Shown: piece after piece, positions 1-5,009 of the stretch
Position numbering within the stretch: the stretch's first letter is position 1
Layout: the number at the start of each line of letters is the position of its first letter
Origin: Pseudomonadota bacterium
GTDB lineage: Bacteria > Pseudomonadota > Alphaproteobacteria > Sphingomonadales > Sphingomonadaceae
Direction: 5' to 3'
NCBI GenBank assembly: GCA_023427285.1
Contig: JAEZBH010000544.1
Location: 1-6,755, forward strand
Length of the DNA stretch: 6,755 nucleotides
Position numbers and translations under genes: made by a program
The notes under the pieces: generated by a model
The model's input: the letters and a program-made list of their open reading frames with translations, nothing else
What the model was told of the DNA's origin: nothing
The model's database searches: none

Positions 1-249
1 ATCCACGCCATTGCCGAAGTTGGCGATCAGCTTGAGGTTGGGGCCGGCGTTGGCGATCAGCTCGGCATTCACGTCATCGGTCAGGGTCGGCACCAACACA
101 TCGGCTTCGGCCATGGCGTCAGCCAGCATGTCACGGTCGAACGTGGCGTCATCCAGATTGAGCGTCACGTCGAACAGCTCCGCCATCCGGGTTTCAACCG
201 CTTCCGGCAGGCGGCGGGTTACAACGACTTTCGGACGCTTCTGATTCAT
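1..249 (-). CDS. D-2-hydroxyacid dehydrogenase, N-terminal 83 residues (glyoxylate/hydroxypyruvate reductase type)
   Basis: This is the amino-terminal part of an NAD(P)H-dependent D-2-hydroxyacid dehydrogenase; the gene continues past the left edge. The translation opens with MNQKRPKVVVTRRLPEAVE, the first strand of the catalytic domain, and the visible part ends in LIANFGNGVD. That segment matches the conserved 'I-A-N-x-G-x-G-x-D' stretch that precedes the NAD-binding domain in GyaR/GhrB-like enzymes. These enzymes reduce glyoxylate or hydroxypyruvate to glycolate or D-glycerate in the cytosol. The catalytic Arg, Glu and His and the Rossmann GxGxxG lie outside the window, so the substrate cannot be assigned. 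The start is the ATG whose complement is at 247-249, with an AGGG Shine-Dalgarno six bases upstream. It is transcribed divergently from the SH3-domain gene. The family is secure; the exact enzyme is not. Confidence 0.88.
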   Translation of the reverse strand, partial: MNQKRPKVVVTRRLPEAVETRMAELFDVTLNLDDATFDRDMLADAMAEADVLVPTLTDDVNAELIANAGPNLKLIANFGNGVD

Positions 250-555
250 GGCATGCCCTGTTCGATCAGCCCGGTCATAACTATGCTGTTCGTAGTAGGT
301 TCTGAAACAAGGGGTCAAGAGTCGCACAACCCGTCCCCCGGTTCCAGAGCGGATTACAATCTGCCCGACTGGCAAAACATCTGCTCAGGAACTGAACTGG
401 TCGCACTTGCCTGCGGCAAGACACGCGCCCCGCTCGAAAGCTGGGCCATAGCTTGGTATAGCTCTTGCCCTCCAGCGACAGTCAGCGCAATGCTTCCGCC
501 CGCCTGACCGGCGAAACCCGCTCACTCTGAATAGCGTATCGAAGGTGACGACGCG
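250..555. other. Divergent intergenic region between the dehydrogenase and SH3 genes
   Basis: These 306 bases separate two divergently transcribed genes and should hold both promoters. I see no convincing coding sequence; the open frames crossing it lack ribosome binding sites and family features. Visible elements are a perfect 6-bp hairpin with a TGC loop (406-420, CTTGCC/GGCAAG, no following T-tract) and a weak AAGCT/AGCTT repeat (438-454). A TATAGC hexamer at 457-462 resembles a -10 box but has no acceptable -35 at 16 to 18 bp. The end of the region supplies the SH3 gene's Shine-Dalgarno, GAAGGTGA (541-548). The upstream promoter of the SH3 gene could not be placed. Confidence 0.6.
289..318 (-). 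promoter_or_regulatory. Candidate promoter of the D-2-hydroxyacid dehydrogenase
   Basis: On the minus strand a TTGACC (318 to 313, five of six to the -35 consensus) is followed 18 bases later by TACGAA (294 to 289, three of six to the -10 consensus). Transcription would start near 282, giving an untranslated leader of about 30 bases. A second possibility slightly downstream is the CATAGT hexamer around 280-285. The assignment rests on motif matching alone. Confidence 0.35.
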
Positions 556-1152
556 ATGCTCAAACGGCTTACCTCCTCTTCCCTTTCGGTCACCCGCCCT
601 GCCCGTGCCTCCATGCTGCGCCGCCTCTCCTGCGCCGGAATGCTGGGGCTGCTGTGCGCGGCGGGCATCGGGTTTGGAGCGATTGGAAGCGCACCGGCCG
701 CCGCCCAGGAAGCCAAAGAGGACGACAAGGCCAGCGAAAGCGGCCTGCCGCTGCCGCGCTTCGTCTCCCTCGGCTCGAACGAGGTGAACCTGCGCACCGG
801 GCCGGACCGGCGCTACCCCATCACCTGGGTGTACAAGCGGCGCGGCATGCCGGTGGAGATCATTCAGGAATACGGCATCTGGCGTCGCATCCGCGATGTG
901 GACGGCATTGAGGGCTGGGTGAACCGGCACCTGCTCACCTCCGTGCGCACCGCGTTCGTCACCGCGCAGGTGCGCACCCTTTATGCCCGCCCCGAGACCG
1001 GCTCGGCCGCCGTGTGGCGGGTGGAGCCGGGCGTTGTCGCCAAGATTACGCTGTGCGAGGAAGACTGGTGCCAGCTCAACATCGGCGGGCGCACCGGCTG
1101 GATCCGCCGCAACGAGATCTGGGGCGTGTACCCGCGCGAGACGATTAATTAA
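556..1152 (+). CDS. Exported tandem bacterial SH3-domain protein
   Basis: This 198-residue protein is predicted to be secreted across the inner membrane and to act in the periplasm or envelope. A basic N-terminus (RPARASMLRRL, to residue 24) leads into a hydrophobic segment at about 27-45, and SAPAAAQ supplies an AxA signal-peptidase site after Ala50. Two SH3-like repeats follow. The first (about 68-130) contains VNLRTGPDRRYPITWVYKR and GIEGWVNRHLL, the hallmark of the Pfam bacterial SH3_4 family. The second (about 137-192) contains LYARPETGSAAVWRVEPG and GRTGWIRRNEIWGVYP. A CEEDWC element in the second repeat (Cys167, Cys172) could form a disulfide. Such domains usually bind peptidoglycan or protein ligands; no catalytic residues are visible. 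The start at ATG 556 has GAAGGTGA eight bases upstream; ATG 613 (Met20) would still leave a complete signal peptide. The specific role is unknown. Confidence 0.85.
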   Translation: MLKRLTSSSLSVTRPARASMLRRLSCAGMLGLLCAAGIGFGAIGSAPAAAQEAKEDDKASESGLPLPRFVSLGSNEVNLRTGPDRRYPITWVYKRRGMPVEIIQEYGIWRRIRDVDGIEGWVNRHLLTSVRTAFVTAQVRTLYARPETGSAAVWRVEPGVVAKITLCEEDWCQLNIGGRTGWIRRNEIWGVYPRETIN

Positions 1153-1160
1153 GGCCGAGT

Positions 1161-1182
1161 GCGGGGGGCCGGGCCCTTCCGC
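1161..1182. other. GC-rich hairpin just after the SH3 gene (weak terminator candidate)
   Basis: Eight bases past the SH3 stop codon, GCGG (1161-1164) can pair with CCGC (1179-1182), and inside it GGGC (1166-1169) can pair with GCCC (1173-1176). The sequence TTCCGCGGAA at 1177-1186 is also a 10-bp palindrome. No T-tract follows, so this is not a canonical intrinsic terminator. It may only slow RNA polymerase, or it may be chance in GC-rich DNA. Confidence 0.3.
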
Positions 1183-1230
1183 GGAAACACAACAAAAGCC
1201 ACCAGAACAGCAGCGCTTGGTCCGTCACTC

Positions 1231-1259
1231 TTGACGCGCCCCGGCCCGATCGCCACATC
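1231..1259 (+). promoter_or_regulatory. Candidate promoter of the nfu gene
   Basis: A TTGACG hexamer (1231-1236, five of six to consensus) lies 17 bases before CACATC (1254-1259), which is a poor -10 element. Transcription from here would give a leader of about 20 bases with the GAGGAG ribosome binding site. The strong -35 and the sensible spacing to the gene are the only support. Confidence 0.25.
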
Positions 1260-1284
1260 CGGCGCAAGACGAGGAGTTGACCTG

Positions 1285-1845
1285 ATGTTCATCCAGACCG
1301 AGCGCACGCCGAACCCGGCGACCCTGAAGTTCCTGCCGGGACGCACCGTCAGCGCAAGCGACACCGTGGATTTTCCCGACGCGGAATCCGCAGAGCGCTC
1401 GCCGCTGGCCAAGGCGCTGTTCGGCCTGGGCGATGTGACCGGCGTGTTCTTCGGCGCTGATTTCGTGGCCGTCACCAAGGCCGAGGGCTCCGCCGACTGG
1501 ACCGAGCTGAAGCCGCAGATTCTGGGCATCATCATGCAGCACTTCACCAGCGGTGCGCCGCTGCTGCATGAAGGAGCCGAAGAAGCCGCGCTGGCTGACG
1601 CCGATGATCCGGCCGACGAGGACATCATCCTCCAGATCCGCGAGCTGCTGGAGAGCCGGATTCGCCCGGCCGTGGCGCGCGACGGCGGCGACATCATCTA
1701 TCAGGGCTTCCGCCAGGGCGTGGTTTACCTGCGTATGCAGGGCGCATGTTCCGGCTGCCCGTCCTCGACCGCCACGCTGAAGAACGGCATCGAGTCCCTG
1801 CTGAAGCATTACGTGCCCGAAGTGATCGAAGTTCGCGCCGTTTAA
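1285..1845 (+). CDS. NifU/Nfu family iron-sulfur cluster carrier
   Basis: This 186-residue cytosolic protein assembles or transfers [4Fe-4S] clusters to client apoproteins. Residues 1-90 form the Nfu N-terminal domain, recognisable from MFIQTERTPNPATLKFLPG and FFGADFVAVTK, as in mitochondrial NFU1. An acidic linker (about 95-113) joins it to the NifU C-terminal domain (about 114-184), which carries RPAVARDGGDI and the cluster-binding pair Cys155-x-x-Cys158 in GACSGCPSS. The N-domain is the Nfu1 type rather than the degenerate A-type carrier domain of E. coli NfuA, so I give no symbol. The ATG at 1285 is preferred because GAGGAG lies eight bases upstream and the family begins with MFIQTE; the frame is open to a GTG at 1159 but that stretch has no family similarity. 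An intrinsic terminator follows. Family assignment is very secure. Confidence 0.95.
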   Translation: MFIQTERTPNPATLKFLPGRTVSASDTVDFPDAESAERSPLAKALFGLGDVTGVFFGADFVAVTKAEGSADWTELKPQILGIIMQHFTSGAPLLHEGAEEAALADADDPADEDIILQIRELLESRIRPAVARDGGDIIYQGFRQGVVYLRMQGACSGCPSSTATLKNGIESLLKHYVPEVIEVRAV

Positions 1846-1877
1846 TCGAACGTCGGCTACATCAGTTAAAGGCTTTA

Positions 1878-1920
1878 CTTACGCCCGGTGCCTTGCGCAT
1901 ACGGGCGTAAGATTTTTTAT
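1878..1920 (+). terminator. Intrinsic terminator after nfu
   Basis: A perfect 10-bp stem, CTTACGCCCG (1878-1887) with CGGGCGTAAG (1902-1911), is followed directly by ATTTTTTAT (1912-1920). The 14-base loop can itself extend the stem with about four more pairs (1888-1891 with 1897-1900, one of them G-U) past a bulged A at 1901. It lies 32 bases past the nfu stop codon and ends only 36 bases before the next gene. Confidence 0.9.
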
Positions 1921-1956
1921 CGTCTTCAGTTGCGTCATAGAAAGAAGAGTGACTTC

Positions 1957-2550
1957 ATGGGTGAGATCATCGCAGATCGGGATCTGGACATTCTCTTCCG
2001 CGCTGCCCGCACGCCGCGCGTCTGGCTGAACAAGCCGGTAACGGAGGTGCAGCTGCGCACGCTCTATGACCTGATGCGTCTGGCTCCGACCGCCCTGAAC
2101 TGCTCCCCGGCCCGTATCGTCTTTGCTCACAGCCAGGAGGCGCGTGACCAGCTGGCCGAGTGCGTGAGCGGCAGCAACAAGGAGCGGGTGCGCACCTGCG
2201 GCGCGGTTGCGATCATCGGACAGGACGAAGCGTTCTACGACAAGCTGCCCGAGCTGTTCCCCCACATGCCCGGCGCGCGCGACATGTTCGCGGGCAATGC
2301 CGCGCTGACGCAGGAAACCATTCTGCGCAACGCCTCGCTGCAAGGGGCCTATCTCATCATGGCCGCCCGCGCTCTGGGGCTGGACTGCGGCCCGATGTCC
2401 GGCTTCGATGCCGCCAAGGTTGACGCCGCCTTCTTCGAGGGCACGACCGTGAAAACCAATTTCATCTGCTGCCTCGGCTACGGCGATGACGCGGCTCTGC
2501 ATCCGCGCCTGCCGCGCCTGTCGTTCGAGGACGCCTGCCAACTCCGCTAA
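1957..2550 (+). CDS. rutE: RutE-like nitroreductase-family protein (putative malonic semialdehyde reductase)
   Basis: This 197-residue protein belongs to the RutE/HadB branch of the FMN-dependent nitroreductase fold; E. coli RutE is almost the same length. RutE reduces toxic malonic semialdehyde to 3-hydroxypropionate during pyrimidine ring catabolism. Family signatures are FRAARTPRVWLNKPV (14-28), LMRLAPTALNCSPARIVF (39-56), FYDKLPELFPH (93-103), and LQGAYLIMAARALGLDCGPM followed by SGFDAAKVD (128-155). The first two and the GLDCGPMSGFD segment contribute to the flavin site in the family. The start is ATG 1957 with AAAGAAGAG about seven bases upstream; an open frame reaching back to GTG 1888 runs through the terminator and is rejected. 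No other rut genes are present, so the physiological substrate is inferred from family membership only. The gene is followed 24 bases later by tsaB and is probably co-transcribed with it. Confidence 0.88.
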   Translation: MGEIIADRDLDILFRAARTPRVWLNKPVTEVQLRTLYDLMRLAPTALNCSPARIVFAHSQEARDQLAECVSGSNKERVRTCGAVAIIGQDEAFYDKLPELFPHMPGARDMFAGNAALTQETILRNASLQGAYLIMAARALGLDCGPMSGFDAAKVDAAFFEGTTVKTNFICCLGYGDDAALHPRLPRLSFEDACQLR

Positions 2551-2574
2551 TTGCTGGAAAGAAGGCCGAAGCTC

Positions 2575-3282
2575 ATGACCCCTCCGCTGATCCTGGGCAT
2601 CGACACCGCCCTTTCGGGATGCTCCGCTGCGCTTGTGGAGACGGACGGAGGGGTTCGCGCCATGCGCTTCGAGCTGATCGCCCGGGGTCATGCGGAGCGC
2701 CTCGTGCCGATGGTGGGCGAACTGCTGGCCGACGCCGGGGTTGACCCAAGCCAGATCAGCGCGGTGGCGGTGGCGGCAGGCCCCGGCAGCTTCACCGGCA
2801 TCCGCGTTGGCCTTGCCGCCGCCCGCGCCTTTGCGCTGGCGTGGGGCACCACCTGCCACGGCGTCTCCTCCCTCTCCGTTCTGGCGCTGGCCGCGCTGGA
2901 AGAGAATCGGGACACCCTCGGAGACGCGCCGTTCCTTGCCGCCATCGATGCCAGCCGGGGTCAGGTCTATGCCCAGCTGTTCCGGGCAGCGGAAGGAACG
3001 CCCACAGCACTCAGCGAGGCGGTTGCCGTCTCGCCGGAAGACGCGGCACGGCTGGCCGCAGAGCATGGATGCACGTTCATTGCCGGTTCGGGCGCGATGC
3101 TGGCCCATGAGGCCAGCGGCAAGCAGTTGACCGTGCTTGCACCCGAATGGACCGATGCGGCCCACGTGGCGCTGCTGTCGCGCCTGCCCGATTTTGCTTT
3201 GCCGCCGCAAGCCTTTTACGTGCGCCCGCACGATGCCCGCCTGCCCGGCGGCGCGGTCTTGCCCCCGGCTTCCGGCGCTTGA
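2575..3282 (+). CDS. tsaB: tRNA t6A37 biosynthesis protein TsaB
   Basis: TsaB is the non-catalytic ASKHA-fold partner of TsaD. With TsaE they transfer the threonylcarbamoyl group made by TsaC onto adenosine 37 of ANN-decoding tRNAs. At 235 residues the protein has normal length. It begins with the actin-like phosphate-1 segment PLILGIDTALSGCSAAL (4-20) and carries the diagnostic AAGPGSFTGIRVGLAAARA (67-85). DASRGQVYAQLF (125-136) and the C-terminal FYVRPHDARLP (214-224) are also typical. ATG 2575 is chosen because GAAAGAAGG (2557-2565) lies nine bases upstream; the TTG at 2551 immediately after the rutE stop would add eight atypical residues. The rimI start is eight bases past the stop, a pairing very common across bacteria. 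Confidence 0.95.
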   Translation: MTPPLILGIDTALSGCSAALVETDGGVRAMRFELIARGHAERLVPMVGELLADAGVDPSQISAVAVAAGPGSFTGIRVGLAAARAFALAWGTTCHGVSSLSVLALAALEENRDTLGDAPFLAAIDASRGQVYAQLFRAAEGTPTALSEAVAVSPEDAARLAAEHGCTFIAGSGAMLAHEASGKQLTVLAPEWTDAAHVALLSRLPDFALPPQAFYVRPHDARLPGGAVLPPASGA

Positions 3283-3290
3283 GATTGGCG

Positions 3291-3770
3291 ATGGTCCGCA
3301 TCCTGACACCGGAACGGGTGGAGGCGGACGGCCTCAAGGCCCTCATCGACGCCAGCTTCGATCCGCAATACGGCGAGCGCTGGTCGGCTGACCAGATTAT
3401 CTCCGCCCTCTCCATGCCCGGCACCACCGTTGCGCTGGCCTTCACGCAGGACAACACCCAGTCCCATCCGGCAGGCTTTGCCCTTGTTCGTCAGGTTGTG
3501 GATGAGGCCGAGTTGCTGCTGATTGCCGTTGCACCAAACCAGCGTGGCAAGGGTCTTGGCGGGCGTTTATTAGACTACACTATCGAAATCTGCTCCGCTT
3601 CCAGCACGCGTGATATGTTTCTGGAGGTCAGATCCGGAAATACTGATGCGATTTACCTGTATAAATCGCGCGGATTCGAAGTCGTGGGGAAACGACCCGG
3701 TTATTACCGCTCAGATAATGGCCAACTGCATGACGCACTGACCATGCATCGGCTGTTAGTAGAATCCTAA
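3291..3770 (+). CDS. rimI: Ribosomal protein S18 alanine N-acetyltransferase RimI
   Basis: This 159-residue GNAT enzyme transfers acetyl from acetyl-CoA to the N-terminal alanine of ribosomal protein bS18. The acetyl-CoA pyrophosphate loop is seen as VAPNQRGKGLGGRLL (80-94), the Q/R-x-x-G-x-G motif. The RimI-specific C-terminal block is FLEVRSGNTDAIYLYKSRGF (110-129), then KRPGYYRS and DALTMH (to 153); Glu112 and Tyr124 fall at positions that are functionally important in the family. The ATG at 3291 lies eight bases after the tsaB stop. Its only ribosome binding element is GAGA at 3281-3284, which overlaps that stop, so translation is probably coupled to tsaB. The second half of the gene is richer in A+T than its neighbours and uses TTA leucine codons (Leu93, Leu94, Leu156), unlike the GC-rich genes upstream. 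Confidence 0.93.
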   Translation: MVRILTPERVEADGLKALIDASFDPQYGERWSADQIISALSMPGTTVALAFTQDNTQSHPAGFALVRQVVDEAELLLIAVAPNQRGKGLGGRLLDYTIEICSASSTRDMFLEVRSGNTDAIYLYKSRGFEVVGKRPGYYRSDNGQLHDALTMHRLLVES

Positions 3771-3799
3771 ATCTCTGAAATTCACAAATTCTATTAAAG

Positions 3800-3848
3800 C
3801 CCCTCTTGTTTTTTCAGGAAAAAGAGAACATACGCTCATACAGAGGGG
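3800..3848. repeat. Inverted repeat flanking the candidate mucR promoter
   Basis: CCCCTCT (3800-3806) and AGAGGGG (3842-3848) are perfect 7-bp inverted arms 35 bases apart. Between them lie a T6 tract (3809-3814) and an A5 tract (3819-3823) that could form an inner AT hairpin, and two CATAC repeats (3829-3833 and 3837-3841). The surrounding 3771-3895 region is about 40% G+C by hand count, far below the neighbouring genes. MucR/Ros proteins are known to bind AT-rich DNA and to repress their own genes, so this is a plausible autoregulatory region. Confidence 0.45.
3806..3834 (+). promoter_or_regulatory. Candidate mucR promoter
   Basis: TTGTTT (3806-3811) and CATACG (3829-3834) are separated by 17 bases. 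Transcription would begin near 3841, inside the right half of the inverted repeat, and give a leader of about 55 bases before ATG 3896. The match to the sigma-70-type consensus is only partial, about four and three of six. Confidence 0.33.
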
Positions 3849-3895
3849 TGTTTAATTCAAAATCGATCACTGCGCCTTGCAAGGGGAAAGATCCC

Positions 3896-4312
3896 ATGAG
3901 CGACCATTCTACCACTGGCGATGACTTGTTGACCCTGACTGCAGATATTGTTTCTTCGCATGTCGCCAACAATACCGTTGCCGTTTCTGATCTGCCGAAC
4001 CTGATCGAGAACGTTTATAGTGCTCTCTCTCGGCTTGGCAGCGCACCTGTTAAGGTGGAAACCAAACAGGAACCGGCCGTATCTGTCCGCTCCTCGATCA
4101 AGCCCGACTATATCATTTGTCTGGAAGACGGTAAGAAGCTGAAAATGTTGAAGCGTCACTTGATGACGCACTACAACATGACCCCGGAAGCTTACCGCAC
4201 CAAGTGGAACCTTCCGGCTGATTACCCGATGGTTGCCCCGAACTATGCCCAGCAGCGCCGTCAGCTGGCCAAGAAGATCGGACTCGGCACGCGCCGCAAG
4301 AAGCGGGCCTAA
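3896..4312 (+). CDS. mucR: MucR/Ros-family zinc-finger transcriptional regulator
   Basis: This 138-residue protein belongs to the Ros/MucR family, alphaproteobacterial regulators that bind AT-rich DNA, form higher-order oligomers and act somewhat like H-NS on cell-surface, motility and virulence genes. The N-terminal oligomerisation region is seen in LLTLTADIVSSHVANNTVAV (11-30). The prokaryotic zinc finger is at 71-95, with ligand candidates Cys75, Asp78, His88 and His92 in CLEDGKKLKMLKRHLMTHY. The C-terminal family block MTPEAYRTKWNLPADYPMV (95-113) and KKIGLGTRRKKR ends the protein. The usual core Phe of the finger is Leu82 here. ATG 3896 is preceded by AAGGGG nine bases upstream; an upstream TTG at 3806 in the same frame lies in the promoter region and is rejected. 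The gene sits between rimI and fur with its own leader. Confidence 0.95.
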   Translation: MSDHSTTGDDLLTLTADIVSSHVANNTVAVSDLPNLIENVYSALSRLGSAPVKVETKQEPAVSVRSSIKPDYIICLEDGKKLKMLKRHLMTHYNMTPEAYRTKWNLPADYPMVAPNYAQQRRQLAKKIGLGTRRKKRA

Positions 4313-4335
4313 TTCCTGGTTCACTAGCTTTATAT

Positions 4336-4362
4336 TTCCGACGTTTTTTTTGAACGCCGGAA
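4336..4362. other. Hairpin with a T-tract in the loop, downstream of mucR
   Basis: TTCCG-A-CGTT (4336-4345) pairs with AACG-C-CGGAA (4353-4362), nine base pairs with one A/C mismatch. The run of eight T (4344-4351) falls mostly in the seven-base loop rather than after the stem. It starts 24 bases past the mucR stop, where a terminator would be expected, but the bases after the stem (CTGTTTG) are not a proper U-tract. It could be a weak terminator or part of the fur control region. Confidence 0.4.
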
Positions 4363-4366
4363 CTGT

Positions 4367-4372
4367 TTGACA
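4367..4372 (+). promoter_or_regulatory. Perfect -35-like hexamer TTGACA upstream of fur
   Basis: TTGACA at 4367-4372 matches the -35 consensus exactly and lies in the leader of fur. I could not find a matching -10 at 16 to 19 bases; the nearest similar hexamer is TAGAGT (4397-4402) at 24 bases, which touches the palindrome. The promoter is therefore only half supported. Confidence 0.3.
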
Positions 4373-4399
4373 GAAGGCTTTCGCATTGCCAGCCGCTAG

Positions 4400-4420
4400 A
4401 GTGTGCATCGATTGCACACT
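4400..4420. promoter_or_regulatory. Near-perfect palindrome upstream of fur, candidate operator
   Basis: Arms AGTGTGCA (4400-4407) and TGCACACT (4413-4420) are exact inverted complements around the 5-bp centre TCGAT. The site lies 72 bases before the fur start codon. A symmetric site of this length suits a dimeric regulator, and the TGCA half-sites recall the TGCA-ended Fur/Mur boxes described in alphaproteobacteria. Autoregulation by Fur is an inference; the palindrome itself is plain in the sequence. Confidence 0.5.
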
Positions 4421-4492
4421 TGATACGGTCTGGCGTCTTGCGAGGGCCTTCTTCTCGCTTTAGTCTTTCCGTTCTGCTGAGGAGTACCGATC

Positions 4493-4930
4493 ATGGGAAT
4501 CCACGTCGATATTGAGGCGCTGTGTGTCGAGCGCGGCATGCGGATGACAGACCAACGCCGAGTGATTGCCCGTGTCCTTGGCGAAGCGTCGGACCACCCT
4601 GACGTTGAGGAAGTGTATCGTCGCGCAACGGCGATCGACAAGCGCATCTCCATTGCCACGGTGTACCGCACCGTGCGCCTGTTCGAGGAAGCAGGCATTC
4701 TGGAGCGCCATGACTTCCGTGACGGCCGCTCGCGCTATGAGCCCATGCCGGATGCGCACCACGACCACCTGATCGATCTGGACACCGGCAAGGTGGTGGA
4801 ATTCCATGACCCGGAAATCGAGGAACTCCAGCGGCGCATCGCCGAGCGCCTCGGCTACCGGCTGGTCGATCACCGGATGGAGCTTTACGGCGTCCCCCTC
4901 AGCGACAAGGACAAGGCGGGCAACGACTGA
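4493..4930 (+). CDS. fur: Fur-family metalloregulator (alphaproteobacterial Fur/Mur type)
   Basis: This 145-residue dimeric repressor senses Fe(II) or, in the Mur subgroup, Mn(II), and represses metal-uptake genes. The winged-helix DNA-binding domain spans about 1-82, with the recognition helix in ISIATVYRTVRLFEEAGIL (52-70). The sensory metal site is intact by alignment with E. coli Fur: His35, Glu83, His90 and His92. The third site is His89, Asp91, Glu110 and His127. The region equal to the structural zinc CxxC of E. coli (HLICLDC) reads HLIDLDT here, and the only cysteine is Cys11. Loss of these cysteines is usual for alphaproteobacterial Fur/Mur. ATG 4493 has GAGGAG eight bases upstream. 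A palindrome lies in the leader and a strong terminator follows, so the gene is likely monocistronic. Whether iron or manganese is the effector cannot be read from sequence. Confidence 0.95.
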   Translation: MGIHVDIEALCVERGMRMTDQRRVIARVLGEASDHPDVEEVYRRATAIDKRISIATVYRTVRLFEEAGILERHDFRDGRSRYEPMPDAHHDHLIDLDTGKVVEFHDPEIEELQRRIAERLGYRLVDHRMELYGVPLSDKDKAGND

Positions 4931-4973
4931 TTGGCAACGATTGATCGGGCCCCCTGAGGCACCGTCACACCCG

Positions 4974-5009
4974 AAGCGCCATGGCATCCATGGCGCTTTT
5001 GCTTTATTT
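4974..5009 (+). terminator. Intrinsic terminator after fur
   Basis: AAGCGCCATGG (4974-4984) and CCATGGCGCTT (4988-4998) form a perfect 11-bp stem with a CAT loop. The stem runs into TTTTGCTTTATTT, an imperfect U-tract. It starts 44 bases after the fur stop codon and separates fur from plsC. Confidence 0.9.

Noticed and set aside
19..62. Direct repeat of GTTGGCGATCAGCT at 19-32 and 49-62
   Set aside because: The copies are 30 bp (ten codons) apart in frame and encode the two LIAN segments of the dehydrogenase, so protein sequence explains them.
253..507. 84-codon plus-strand frame in the divergent intergenic region
   Set aside because: No Shine-Dalgarno, no codon bias and no recognisable motif. 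It also overlaps the ribosome binding site of the dehydrogenase on the other strand.
385..930. Minus-strand frame over the intergenic region and the SH3 gene start
   Set aside because: It has no ribosome binding site or family feature and is antisense to the signal peptide and first SH3 repeat of a well-supported gene.
1159..1284. Extended start of the nfu gene at GTG 1159
   Set aside because: The extra 42 residues have no similarity to the Nfu N-terminus and include the Shine-Dalgarno for ATG 1285, where the conserved MFIQTE begins.
1879..3309. 476-codon open frame on the minus strand across rutE and tsaB
   Set aside because: It is antisense to two clearly recognisable proteins, runs through the nfu terminator, and its translation is low-complexity Arg/Gly/His/Gln-rich with no family motif. 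Long antisense frames are expected in GC-rich DNA.
3806..3895. Extended mucR start at TTG 3806
   Set aside because: The extension lies in the AT-rich promoter segment, has no ribosome binding site and does not resemble MucR N-termini, whereas ATG 3896 has AAGGGG upstream.
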